Assembly: GCF_025869515.1 (NCBI RefSeq) | Contig: NZ_JAOZVR010000103.1 | Span: forward strand, 1 to 41,090 | DNA: 41,090 nt | From: Ferrovibrio sp. | GTDB taxonomy: Bacteria; Pseudomonadota; Alphaproteobacteria; Ferrovibrionales; Ferrovibrionaceae | Direction: 5' to 3' | Shown here: in pieces, positions 1 to 7,220 of the stretch | Layout of the letters: each line of letters starts with the position of its first letter | Position numbering within the stretch: position 1 is the stretch's first letter | The notes under the pieces: model-generated | Databases searched by the model: none | What the model was told of the DNA's origin: nothing | The model's input: the letters and a program-made list of their open reading frames with translations, nothing else | Translations under genes and position numbers: made by a program

Positions 1-114
1 AGTGATATGTGTGATTAATTTATTTATATAAATATTTGATTCTAAATATTTATTTCAACTCACTTAATGTCATTATTCCGAAAGCGCCAAGGCGGGGCCC
101 AATGCGGGGCAATG

Positions 115-128
115 TTGATCCTGCGCAA
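115..128 (+). promoter_or_regulatory. candidate FNR/NnrR-type box before the haemoglobin gene
   Basis: The sequence TTGAT-CCTG-CGCAA has the spacing of CRP/FNR-family sites (TTGAT-N4-ATCAA for FNR, TTGCG-N4-CGCAA for NnrR/DNR-like proteins); one half matches FNR and the other NnrR. Its centre (about 121.5) lies 41.5 bases before position 163. A plausible -10 hexamer TAGTTT sits at 151-156, exactly where a start at 163 requires it. That is class II activator geometry. The match is by eye, and the hybrid half-sites leave the cognate regulator open. Confidence 0.45.
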
Positions 129-184
129 GGCAGCCCCGAGCGGGCGCAGCTAGTTTCTCTCCGTCAAGCCGACAGGAGAGGGAC

Positions 185-580
185 ATGTCCGAGGCAACAA
201 TCACGCCGGAGCCGGTGACCGAAAAGATGGTCGAGGCCCTGGTCGAAACCTTTTACGGCCGCGCCCATGCCGACCCTTTGCTGGGTCCGTTTTTCGCCGC
301 CACCATCCCGGACTGGCAGGAGCATCTGGTCACCGTCGGCGCCTTCTGGTCGCGCGCCCTGCTGGGCACCGACCGCTACCGCGGCTGCGTCATGGGCGCC
401 CATACCCACCTGCGGATGGCGCCGGCGCATTTCGACCGCTGGATGGCGCTGTTCGAGCAGAGCGCCCGCGAGACCCTGTCGCCGGCCGGCTACGAGCGGG
501 CGATGTCGGTCGCCGGCTTCATCGACGAGCGGCTGCGCGAATTCGGCCGCCGGTCGGCGGCGGCTGCCGGGGTGGGCTGA
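185..580 (+). CDS. group III truncated haemoglobin
   Basis: A 131-residue cytoplasmic haem protein of the group III truncated haemoglobin family (2-on-2 globin), a family linked to oxygen or nitric oxide chemistry under low oxygen. The sequence shows the family's [15 protein letters not shown] segment near residues 23-37, a Trp/Phe-rich helix ([11 protein letters not shown], 51-61), and the H-x-H-L...HFDRW block at 73-86 that carries the proximal haem ligand, probably His73. Length is normal. The ATG is preceded by a strong AGGAGAGGG ribosome site ending just before it. A candidate FNR/NnrR-type box upstream fits control by oxygen or NO. It is followed 70 bases later by a ferredoxin gene; whether the two are co-transcribed is not clear. 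Function as an NO or O2 handler is family inference. Confidence 0.88.
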   Translation: MSEATITPEPVTEKMVEALVETFYGRAHADPLLGPFFAATIPDWQEHLVTVGAFWSRALLGTDRYRGCVMGAHTHLRMAPAHFDRWMALFEQSARETLSPAGYERAMSVAGFIDERLREFGRRSAAAAGVG

Positions 581-650
581 CCGGCCGGGTTGCGGTCTGG
601 CAGGGGGGGCGATATATCCACCGCGCCCCTTGATTTGGAGTCCCTGTCCG

Positions 651-977
651 ATGCCGAAAATGACCTTCATCCAGCCGGACGGCAAGCGCGTCGAGGTCGA
701 TGCGCCCATCGGCCTGTCGGTGCTGGAGATTGCCCATAAGCACGGCGTCGACATCGAGGGGGCCTGCGAGGGCTCGCTGGCCTGCTCGACCTGCCATGTC
801 ATCATCGATCCCGACTGGTACGGCAAGCTCACCCCGGCCAAGCCCGACGAGGAAGACATGCTCGACCTCGCCTTCGGCCTGACCAAGACCTCGCGGCTCG
901 GCTGCCAGCTGATCATGTCCGACGCGCTCGACGGTCTGGTGGTCAGCCTGCCGGCCGCCACCCGGAACATGATGTAA
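651..977 (+). CDS. 2Fe-2S ferredoxin, adrenodoxin type
   Basis: A 108-residue cytoplasmic electron carrier. The cluster ligands are visible as Cys39-x5-Cys45-x2-Cys48 and Cys85 (LGCQL), the spacing of adrenodoxin/putidaredoxin-type vertebrate and bacterial 2Fe-2S ferredoxins rather than plant-type ones. The start chosen is the ATG at 651, which begins [12 protein letters not shown] and gives the normal family length; the same frame stays open upstream but that extension has arginine-rich shadow composition. Such ferredoxins serve Fe-S assembly (with iscA/hscA, absent here) or feed oxygenases. The absence of isc genes nearby argues for a general redox role. The NADP reductase at 7961-8797 and the reductase at 36723-38234 are possible partners in the same window, but no linkage proves it. 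Confidence 0.9.
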   Translation: MPKMTFIQPDGKRVEVDAPIGLSVLEIAHKHGVDIEGACEGSLACSTCHVIIDPDWYGKLTPAKPDEEDMLDLAFGLTKTSRLGCQLIMSDALDGLVVSLPAATRNMM

Positions 978-998
978 GTCGGCCCAGGCAGTCCGTCC

Positions 999-1742
999 GT
1001 GGATCCCCTGTTTCTCGTCGTCGCCCTCGGGGCGGCGCTGGCCGGTTTCGTCCAGGGCCTGTCCGGCTTCGCCTTCGCCATGGTCGCCACGGCGGTCTGG
1101 GCCTGGTGGGTCGACCCGCAACTGGTCGCCGCCATGGCGGTGTTCGGCGGCTTCAGCGGCCAGCTGCTGGCGGCGCTCACGGTGCGGCGCGGTTTCGATC
1201 TCAAACTGCTGCTGCCCTTCGTGATCGGCGGCCTGGCCGGCATTCCGGTCGGCGTCGGCATCCTGCCGCTGCTGGATGTGACGCTGTTCAAGCTGGCCTT
1301 CGGCGCGCTGCTCGTCGTGATCTGCCCGGTCATGCTGCTGGGCCACCGGCTGCCGAAAGTCGCCGGCGGCGGACGATTTGCCGATGGCGCGGCGGGCTTC
1401 ATCGGCGGCGTGCTCGGCGGCATCGGTGGCGTCTCGGGTGCGATCCCGACGCTGTGGTGCACCCTGCGCGGCATGCCCAAGGAGGCGCAGCGCGCGGTGA
1501 TCCAGAATTTCAATCTCGGCATGTTGGGCGTCACGCTCGCCACCTATATCGGCACCGGCGTGATCACCACCGCCACTTTGCCGATGCTGGCCATCGTGCT
1601 GCCGGCCATGCTGATCCCGACGCTGCTGGGGGCAAAGCTCTATATCGGCATCAGCGAGGTGGCGTTCCGCCGCATCGTGCTCGGCCTGCTCACCGTGTCG
1701 GGGCTGGCGATGCTGGCGGCGGCGCTGCCGAAAATTCTCTAG
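999..1742 (+). CDS. TauE/SafE (TSUP) family membrane permease
   Basis: A 247-residue integral membrane protein of the sulfite exporter TauE/SafE family, an eight-helix permease group that moves sulfonates, sulfite or small organic anions. Hydrophobic helices run almost end to end. The glycine-rich signature AGFIQGLSGFAFAM-like stretch (written here as AGFVQGLSGFAFAM) is near residues 15-28, and its internal repeat GFIGGVLGGIGGVSGAIPT is near 134-152. The start is GTG at 999, chosen because MDPLFLVVALG begins the first helix directly. The gene ends in CTAG, a tetranucleotide that also contains the stop codon of the convergent GntR gene, so both genes overlap by four bases tail to tail. Substrate cannot be read from the sequence. 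Confidence 0.85.
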   Translation: MDPLFLVVALGAALAGFVQGLSGFAFAMVATAVWAWWVDPQLVAAMAVFGGFSGQLLAALTVRRGFDLKLLLPFVIGGLAGIPVGVGILPLLDVTLFKLAFGALLVVICPVMLLGHRLPKVAGGGRFADGAAGFIGGVLGGIGGVSGAIPTLWCTLRGMPKEAQRAVIQNFNLGMLGVTLATYIGTGVITTATLPMLAIVLPAMLIPTLLGAKLYIGISEVAFRRIVLGLLTVSGLAMLAAALPKIL

Positions 1743-2443
1743 TCGCGGAACCAGGCCGGGTACTTCGCCCGGATCGCCGCGCTGTCGGTCAGCGACCGCG
1801 ACAGATGGTGACGCAGGGCGGCGCGCGCATGCTCCGGGTCGCCGGAGTCGATGGCATCGACAATCGCCGTATGGTCGCCGACGATCTGCTTCGGCCGGCC
1901 CTCGATCGGCAGATACAGCCGGCGCAGGCGGTCGATATGGCCGCTGTGGCGCCGCACCAGCGTCCACAGATCGGGCACGCCGGCGGCCTCGTACATCTGG
2001 CGATGGAAGGCCTGGTCGGCATCGTTGAAGCGGGCGAGGTCGCCGGCCTCGGCCAGCGCAAGCTGCAGCTTCAGGATATTGCGCAGGCCGGCGATCAGGT
2101 CCGGGTTGCGCTGCTGTGTCAGCAACTGCACGGCTTCCGTCTCGATCGAGCGGCGCAGGAAATGTGCCTGTCGCGTCAGGGTCAGATCGATCGGGCTGAC
2201 CCGCGTGGCATGCTGCGGAAAGATCTCGACCAGCGATTCTTCGGCCAGGCGGATCAGCGCATCGCGGATCGGTGTCGAGCTGAGGCCGAACTGCAGCTGC
2301 AGTTCCTGGCGCGACAGCACAGTGCCGGGCACCAGCTCCAGGGCGATGATCTTCTCGCGCAGATGCTCGAAAACCTGCGGCGCGGCCAGACGCGAGCGGT
2401 CGCGCGGCGGGGTAAGGGCGAGGCGGCTGACGGTCACGGTCAT
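1739..2443 (-). CDS. GntR-family regulator, FadR/FCD subfamily
   Basis: A 234-residue DNA-binding repressor or activator. Residues about 20-86 form the winged helix-turn-helix (QVFEHLREKIIALELVPG, then LSSTPIRDALIRLAEESLV). Residues about 92-217 form the all-helical FCD ligand domain with probable metal ligands Asp143 and His147 (DADQAFHR), His191 and His213. The family senses organic acids such as sugar acids and dicarboxylates. It is divergent from the binding protein, dehydratase, lactonase and aldolase genes at 2531-7010, which it probably controls through the palindrome at 2475-2492. A -10-like TATAAA on its strand (2455-2450) ends six bases before the ATG and no ribosome site is present, so the message may be leaderless. 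Inducer is not evident. Confidence 0.9.
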   Translation of the reverse strand: MTVTVSRLALTPPRDRSRLAAPQVFEHLREKIIALELVPGTVLSRQELQLQFGLSSTPIRDALIRLAEESLVEIFPQHATRVSPIDLTLTRQAHFLRRSIETEAVQLLTQQRNPDLIAGLRNILKLQLALAEAGDLARFNDADQAFHRQMYEAAGVPDLWTLVRRHSGHIDRLRRLYLPIEGRPKQIVGDHTAIVDAIDSGDPEHARAALRHHLSRSLTDSAAIRAKYPAWFRD

Positions 2444-2469
2444 GAGGTCTTTATAGCACGGCCTGCGGT

Positions 2470-2498
2470 TTGACGCACTAATGCATTAGTGCTTTAAT
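2470..2498 (+). promoter_or_regulatory. promoter with GntR operator in its spacer
   Basis: A -35-like TTGACG (2470-2475) and a -10-like TTTAAT (2493-2498) are 17 bases apart. The spacer is filled by the palindrome GCACTAATGCATTAGTGC (2475-2492), perfect over 18 bases. An operator between -35 and -10 is the textbook position for repression. The neighbouring divergent GntR gene makes that protein the likely ligand. Start of transcription would be near 2505, leaving a leader of about 26 bases with the ribosome site GGAGG before the ATG at 2531. Confidence 0.7.
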
Positions 2499-2530
2499 CC
2501 CGGTCATAAGAAGAACCACTGGAGGAAACC

Positions 2531-3523
2531 ATGACCGCGAAGACCCGCTTCCGGCGCCTGGCCAGCGCCACCCTGCTTGGCCTTTTGGCCACGGCAGCCG
2601 CTTTCAGCTCGCCCAATGCCGCCCCTTACCCCGAGCGCAATGTCACGATGATCGTGCCGTTCCCGGCCGGCGGCGCCTCGGACATCACCGCGCGCAACGT
2701 CGCCGCCAGACTGACCGACAGCCTCGGCAAGACCGTGGTGATCGACAACCGCGCCGGCGCCAACGGCTCGCTGGGCGCCACGCTGCTCAAGCAGGCAGCG
2801 CCCGACGGCTACACCATCCTGGTCGGTTCGATCGGCGTCTTCGCCATCAATCCGGCGCTGTTCCCGGACCTGAAATACGATCCGCTGAAGGATTTCGACC
2901 TGCTCACGGTGGCCGTGCGCACCCCCAACGTGCTGGTGGCGCATCCCGGCTTCCCGGCCAATACGGTGGCCGAGTTGGTCGACTATCTGAAAAAGAACCC
3001 GGACAAGGTGTCGTTCGCCTCCTCGGGCACCGGCTCGTCGGACCATCTGACGGCCGCGCTGTTCATGCAGAAGACCGGCACGGTCGGCGTCCATGTGCCT
3101 TACAAGGGCGGCGGGCCGGCCATCGGCGATCTGATCGGCGGCCATGCCAATGTGTCGTTCCAGAATCTCGGTGCCATCGCCAACCATGTGCGCGGCGGCA
3201 AGCTGAAGGCGCTGGCCGTCACCGCCGACAAGCGCAATGCTGCGCTGCCGAACGTGCCGACCATGGCGGAAGCCGGCGTCAAGGATGTGGAGGTCTATTC
3301 CTGGCAGGCGGCCGCGGCGCCCAAGGGCCTGCCGGCCGATATCCGCGCCCGGCTGGAAAAGGACACGATCGCCGGCCTGAAGTCGCCGGAGATGACGGCG
3401 AAGTTCAACGATATCGGTTTCGACGTGGTGGCCAACAGCAGCAAGGATTTCGAGGCCTTCCTCAAGGCCGAGATTGCGCGCTGGAAAACCGTGATCGAGG
3501 TCGGCAAAATCAAGCCGGAATAA
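2531..3523 (+). CDS. tripartite tricarboxylate transporter binding protein (Bug/TctC)
   Basis: A 330-residue periplasmic solute-binding protein of the Bug (TctC) family, which delivers carboxylates to TctAB permeases. A signal peptide covers about residues 1-30 (RFRR then a hydrophobic stretch, cleavage near SSPNA-AP). The mature start YPERNVTMIVPFPAGGASDITAR is the family hallmark, followed by VIDNRAGANGSLGA (about 73-86) and the late VYSWQAAAAPKGLP segment. Length is typical. The ribosome site GGAGGAAACC directly precedes the ATG. No tctA or tctB gene is in the window, so it must use permeases encoded elsewhere, as many Bug proteins do. It leads the sugar-acid operon, and its ligand is probably the acid or lactone handled by the next three enzymes. 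Confidence 0.92.
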   Translation: MTAKTRFRRLASATLLGLLATAAAFSSPNAAPYPERNVTMIVPFPAGGASDITARNVAARLTDSLGKTVVIDNRAGANGSLGATLLKQAAPDGYTILVGSIGVFAINPALFPDLKYDPLKDFDLLTVAVRTPNVLVAHPGFPANTVAELVDYLKKNPDKVSFASSGTGSSDHLTAALFMQKTGTVGVHVPYKGGGPAIGDLIGGHANVSFQNLGAIANHVRGGKLKALAVTADKRNAALPNVPTMAEAGVKDVEVYSWQAAAAPKGLPADIRARLEKDTIAGLKSPEMTAKFNDIGFDVVANSSKDFEAFLKAEIARWKTVIEVGKIKPE

Positions 3524-3533
3524 GCTATCCTCC

Positions 3534-3569
3534 CGGGGCGGGCAGCGATGTCCGCCCCGTCTGCTTTTT
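3534..3569 (+). terminator. hairpin with T tract after the Bug gene
   Basis: CGGGGCGG (3534-3541) pairs with CCGCCCCG (3552-3559) across a 10-base loop and is followed by TCTGCTTTTTA. This has the look of an intrinsic terminator. It lies 11 bases after the stop codon and only 16 bases before the dehydratase start, leaving no room for a new promoter, so it is more likely a partial terminator that lowers enzyme expression relative to the binding protein. Confidence 0.6.
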
Positions 3570-3584
3570 ACAAGAGTCGAGACC

Positions 3585-5324
3585 ATGGCCAGCAAGAAGA
3601 AAACCCCAGACCAGTTGCGCTCCGCCCGCTGGTTTGCCCCTGACGACCTGCGCAGCTTCGGCCATCGCTCGCGCATCATGCAGATGGGCTATGCCGCCAC
3701 CGAATGGACCGGCAAGCCGCTGATCGCCATCGTCAACACCTGGTCCGACATCAATCCCTGCCACGCGCATTTCAAGCATCGCGTCGAAGACGTGAAGCGC
3801 GGCGTGCTGCAGGCCGGCGGCCTGCCGATCGAGCTGCCGGCGATCTCGGTCTCCGAAAGCTTCGTCAAGCCGACCACCATGCTCTATCGCAACCTGCTGG
3901 CGATGGAGACCGAGGAACTGATCCGCAGCCATCCGGTCGATGGCGTGGTGCTGATGGGCGGCTGCGACAAATCCACCCCGGGCCTGCTGATGGGCGCCAC
4001 CAGTGCCGGCCTGCCGATGATCTACCTGCCGGCCGGTCCTATGCTGCGCGGCAACTGGAAGGGCAAGATTCTCGGCTCGGGTTCGGATGCCTGGAAATTC
4101 TGGGACGAACGCCGCGCCGGCAACATCTCGAACCAGGAATGGAACGACATCGAGGCCGGCATCGCGCGCAGCTACGGCACCTGCATGACCATGGGCACGG
4201 CGGCCACGATGATGGCGATCACCGAGGCCATCGGCATGACCCTGCCGGGTGCCTCCTCCATCCCGGCCGCCGATGCCAACCATATCCGCATGAGCAGCGA
4301 ATGCGGTCGCCGCATCGTCGAGATGGTGTGGGAAGACCTCACGCCCACCGCGATCCAGACCCGCAAGGCCTATGAGAATGCCATTGCCGTTGCCATGGCG
4401 ATGGGCTGCTCGACGAATGCGATTATTCATCTCATTGCCATGGCACGCCGCGCCGGACAGGACATCTCACTGGATGATTTCGAGACGGCGTCACGTAAAG
4501 TACCGGTGATCGCCAATATCCGGCCGTCGGGCGACGCCTACCTGATGGAAGACTTCTTCTATGCCGGCGGCCTGCCGGCACTGATGACGCGGATCAAGCC
4601 GCATCTGCATCTGGATGCGGTCACCGTCAGCGGCAAGACGCTGGGCGAGAATATCGCCCATGCCCAGGTGCATAACGACGACGTCATCCGCAGCACCGAG
4701 ACGGCCATCTATGCCGAGGGTGCACTGGCAGTGCTGAAGGGCAACCTGGCGCCGGATGGCTGTGTGATCAAGCCAAGCGCCTGCGAGCCGCGCTTCCTCA
4801 AACATTCCGGCCCGGCGCTGGTGTTCGACGATTATCCGTCGATGAAGAAGGCGGTGGACGACGAAAACCTGGATGTGACTGCCGACCATGTGCTGATCCT
4901 GCGCAACGCGGGCCCGCTCGGCGGACCGGGCATGCCGGAATGGGGCATGCTGCCGATCCCGAAGAAGCTGGTGAAGCAGGGGGTGCGCGACATGGTGCGC
5001 CTGTCGGATGCGCGCATGAGCGGCACCAGCTACGGCGCCTGCATCCTGCATGTGGCGCCGGAATCCTATATCGGCGGGCCGCTGGCGCTGGTGCGCAATG
5101 GAGATGTCATTTCTTTGGACGTCGACAAGCGCACGATTACCCTCGATGTGCCCGAGGCCGAACTGGCGAAACGCAAGGCCGCCTGGACGCAGCCCGAGGT
5201 GCGCTACGAGCGCGGCTATGGCTGGATGTTCAGCAAACATATCAAGCAGGCCGACCAGGGCTGCGATTTCGATTTCCTGGAAACCGGGTTCGGCGCACCC
5301 GTGCGCGAACCGGATATCTTCTGA
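3585..5324 (+). CDS. IlvD/Edd family dehydratase, probable L-arabinonate-type sugar-acid dehydratase
   Basis: A 579-residue dehydratase that converts an aldonic acid to its 2-keto-3-deoxy acid, using an Fe-S cluster and Mg2+. Cysteines at 59 (NPCHAHF), 127 (GGCDKSTP) and 200 (YGTCMTMG) are the three cluster ligands of the family and fall at the positions I recall for the structurally studied Rhizobium L-arabinonate dehydratase, which is also about 579 residues. The active-site serine motif RMSGTSYG is at 477-484 (Ser479), and LGGPGMPEWGML at 445-456 is typical. The start ATG gives MASKKKTPDQLRSARWF, as in relatives. It overlaps the lactonase gene by one base (TGATG). L-arabonate, L-fuconate and D-xylonate are all possible substrates; the sub-family call is by memory, not search. 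Confidence 0.88.
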   Translation: MASKKKTPDQLRSARWFAPDDLRSFGHRSRIMQMGYAATEWTGKPLIAIVNTWSDINPCHAHFKHRVEDVKRGVLQAGGLPIELPAISVSESFVKPTTMLYRNLLAMETEELIRSHPVDGVVLMGGCDKSTPGLLMGATSAGLPMIYLPAGPMLRGNWKGKILGSGSDAWKFWDERRAGNISNQEWNDIEAGIARSYGTCMTMGTAATMMAITEAIGMTLPGASSIPAADANHIRMSSECGRRIVEMVWEDLTPTAIQTRKAYENAIAVAMAMGCSTNAIIHLIAMARRAGQDISLDDFETASRKVPVIANIRPSGDAYLMEDFFYAGGLPALMTRIKPHLHLDAVTVSGKTLGENIAHAQVHNDDVIRSTETAIYAEGALAVLKGNLAPDGCVIKPSACEPRFLKHSGPALVFDDYPSMKKAVDDENLDVTADHVLILRNAGPLGGPGMPEWGMLPIPKKLVKQGVRDMVRLSDARMSGTSYGACILHVAPESYIGGPLALVRNGDVISLDVDKRTITLDVPEAELAKRKAAWTQPEVRYERGYGWMFSKHIKQADQGCDFDFLETGFGAPVREPDIF

Positions 5325-6268
5325 TGTGGACGCTTCCGACCTCGCGCTATCCCGATCCGGCCGTGCAGGTGCTGGACGACAGTTTCCTGAAGCTGCGCCT
5401 GCGCACCGCTGCGGTGGAAAGACTCGCCACCGGCTTTCGCTGGGCCGAGGGGCCGGTGTGGTTCGGTGACCAGCGCTGCCTGATCTGGAGCGATATTCCG
5501 AACAACCAGATGCTGCGCTGGGACGAACAGACCGGCGCGGTCAGCGTGTTCCGCAAGCCATCGCATTATGCCAACGGCAACACGCGCGACCGCCAGGGCC
5601 GGCTGATCACCTGTGAACACGAAACGCGCCGGGTGACGCGCACCGAATACGACGGCAGCATCACCGTGCTGGCCGACCGTTTCGAGGGCAAACGCTTCAA
5701 CTCGCCGAACGATGTGGTGGTGAAATCGGACGGCACGGTGTGGTTCACCGATCCGATCTTCGGCGTCAACAGCAACTATGAAAGCCGCAAGTCGACCTCC
5801 GAACTGCCGCAGCATGTCTATCGTCTGGTTCCCGCCACCGGCGACCTGACTGTGGTGGCCGAGGGCCTGCTGGGGCCGAACGGGCTGTGTTTCTCGCCCG
5901 ATGAAAGCCGGCTCTATATCGTGGAATCGCTGGCCGCGCCCAACCGCCTGATCCATGCCTATGACGTGGTGAAGGACGGCAAGGCGCTCGCCAACAAGAC
6001 GATGCTGATCGATTGCGGCGCCGGCACCTCGGATGGCCTGCGCTGCGATACGGCCGGCAACCTGTGGTGCGGCTGGGGCATGGGCAGCGACGCGCTGGAT
6101 GGCGTGATGGTGTTCAATCCCGATGGCAGGGCCATCGGCCGCATCGCGCTGCCGGAACGCTGTGCCAATCTGTGCTTCGGCGGCGAGATGCGCAACCGCC
6201 TGTTCATGGCCTCGAGCCAGTCGCTCTATGCGCTGTATGTCGACACCCAGGGCGCAACGCTGTCCTGA
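5324..6268 (+). CDS. SMP-30/gluconolactonase family sugar lactonase
   Basis: A 314-residue six-bladed beta-propeller hydrolase that opens sugar-acid lactones to free aldonic acids. Probable divalent-metal ligands are Glu42 (WAEGPVW), Asn186 (GPNGLCFSPDE) and Asp237 (TSDGLRCD); NSPNDVVVKSDGTVWFTDP at 126-144 is the second family signature. No signal peptide is present, so it is cytoplasmic. Its ATG overlaps the dehydratase stop in TGATG, which indicates translational coupling. In the inferred path it produces the substrate of the dehydratase from a lactone, so the lactonase-dehydratase-aldolase order matches non-phosphorylative sugar oxidation. The pentonolactone or hexonolactone specificity is unknown. 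Confidence 0.9.
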   Translation: MWTLPTSRYPDPAVQVLDDSFLKLRLRTAAVERLATGFRWAEGPVWFGDQRCLIWSDIPNNQMLRWDEQTGAVSVFRKPSHYANGNTRDRQGRLITCEHETRRVTRTEYDGSITVLADRFEGKRFNSPNDVVVKSDGTVWFTDPIFGVNSNYESRKSTSELPQHVYRLVPATGDLTVVAEGLLGPNGLCFSPDESRLYIVESLAAPNRLIHAYDVVKDGKALANKTMLIDCGAGTSDGLRCDTAGNLWCGWGMGSDALDGVMVFNPDGRAIGRIALPERCANLCFGGEMRNRLFMASSQSLYALYVDTQGATLS

Positions 6269-6293
6269 TTTTTTGCGAGAAGGATTTTTCGAC

Positions 6294-7010
6294 GTGACTC
6301 TCAAGGCAGAAACCCGCGACAAGCTGAAGACCGTCAGCACCGCCACGCTGGCCACCGCGCTGTACAAGCGCGGCCTGCGCAACCAGTTCATCCAGGATGT
6401 GACGCCGCTCAATCCCACGCTGCCGACCATGGTGGGTGAGGCTTTCACGCTGCGCTACATGCCGGCGCGCGAGGACCTCAACCCGATCACGGTGTTCCAG
6501 AATCCCGAGCATCCGCAGCGCAAGGCGGTGGAAATCTGCCCGGAAGGCGCCGTGCTGGTGATGGACAGCCGCAAGGATGCGCGCGCCGCCTCGGCCGGCT
6601 CGATCCTGATTTCGCGGCTGATGGTGCGCGGTGTGGCCGGCGTGGTCACCGATGGCGGTTTCCGCGACTCGGCTGAGATCGCGCAGATGAAGATTCCGGC
6701 CTTTCACAGCCGGCCCTCGGCGCCGACCAATCTCACGTTGCACCAGGCCATCGACATCAACGTGCCGATCGGCTGCGGCGATGCGCCGGTGTTTCCCGGC
6801 GATGTGATCGTGGGCGATGCCGATGGCGTGATGGTGATTCCGGCCGGCATCGCCGACGAGATCGCCACTGAAGCCGTCGAGATGACGGCATTCGAGGATT
6901 TCGTCACCGAACAGGTGCTGGCCGGCCGTTCGATCAAAGGGCTGTATCCCGCCACCGATCCGCAGACCAAGGTGGATTTCGAAGCCTGGCGCAAGCAGAA
7001 GGGGCGGTGA
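6294..7010 (+). CDS. RraA/HMG-aldolase family protein, probable keto-acid aldolase
   Basis: A 238-residue protein of the RraA family. The family contains both the E. coli RNase E inhibitor RraA and metal-dependent class II aldolases/decarboxylases that cleave 4-hydroxy-4-methyl-2-oxoglutarate-type keto acids. The aldolase hallmark DGGFRD is present, with Arg124 and Asp125 equivalent to the substrate- and metal-binding Arg/Asp pair, and VGDADGVMVIP lies near residues 180-190. It is longer than RraA itself (about 160 residues). The start is GTG at 6294 behind GAGAAGGA; the frame is open upstream but runs into the lactonase gene. Its place after a dehydratase and a lactonase suggests it cleaves the 2-keto-3-deoxy acid product. 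That function is inferred from context. Confidence 0.85.
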   Translation: MTLKAETRDKLKTVSTATLATALYKRGLRNQFIQDVTPLNPTLPTMVGEAFTLRYMPAREDLNPITVFQNPEHPQRKAVEICPEGAVLVMDSRKDARAASAGSILISRLMVRGVAGVVTDGGFRDSAEIAQMKIPAFHSRPSAPTNLTLHQAIDINVPIGCGDAPVFPGDVIVGDADGVMVIPAGIADEIATEAVEMTAFEDFVTEQVLAGRSIKGLYPATDPQTKVDFEAWRKQKGR

Positions 7011-7051
7011 AGGGCAGCGTTAGTATGCAGAGAATTCGCCAATCCATAAAC

Positions 7052-7198
7052 CGTCATCCTCGGGCCCGGCGGCTTTGCCGCCATACATATATCTTCGCGC
7101 AAAGCGCGATGGCCGAGGATCCATCTGCCCAAGCCAGTATGCACCGACCGATGCGTGGAGGGTTGGGATGGACCCTCGGCACAAGGCCGAGGGTGACG
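7052..7198. repeat. interspersed hairpin repeat, copy 1
   Basis: A non-coding element of about 147 bases whose ends are near-inverted: CGTCATCCTCGG (7052-7063) against CCGAGGGTGACG (7187-7198), one mismatch in twelve. Inside its right end ACCCTCGGC (7172-7180) pairs perfectly with GCCGAGGGT (7186-7194) over a five-base loop. The words GGATGGACCCTCGG and CCGAGGGTGA recur in the element at 8842-8953. It sits between convergent genes (RraA-like and thioesterase) and may also act as a bidirectional terminator. The class resembles small palindromic intergenic repeats of alphaproteobacteria. Confidence 0.6.
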
Positions 7199-7220
7199 AT
7201 GTTGAGTAAGGCAGCCAGTG

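Noticed and set aside
21..51. AT-rich palindromes (TATTTATATAAATA, two AAATATTT)
   Set aside because: Perfect dyads but simple AT sequence at the window edge with no gene at a suitable distance on the left; could be part of an upstream promoter or terminator, not decidable.
164..1543. Long minus-strand frames across the haemoglobin, ferredoxin and permease genes
   Set aside because: Low-complexity Pro/Arg/Ser products; the plus strand has three well-supported genes.
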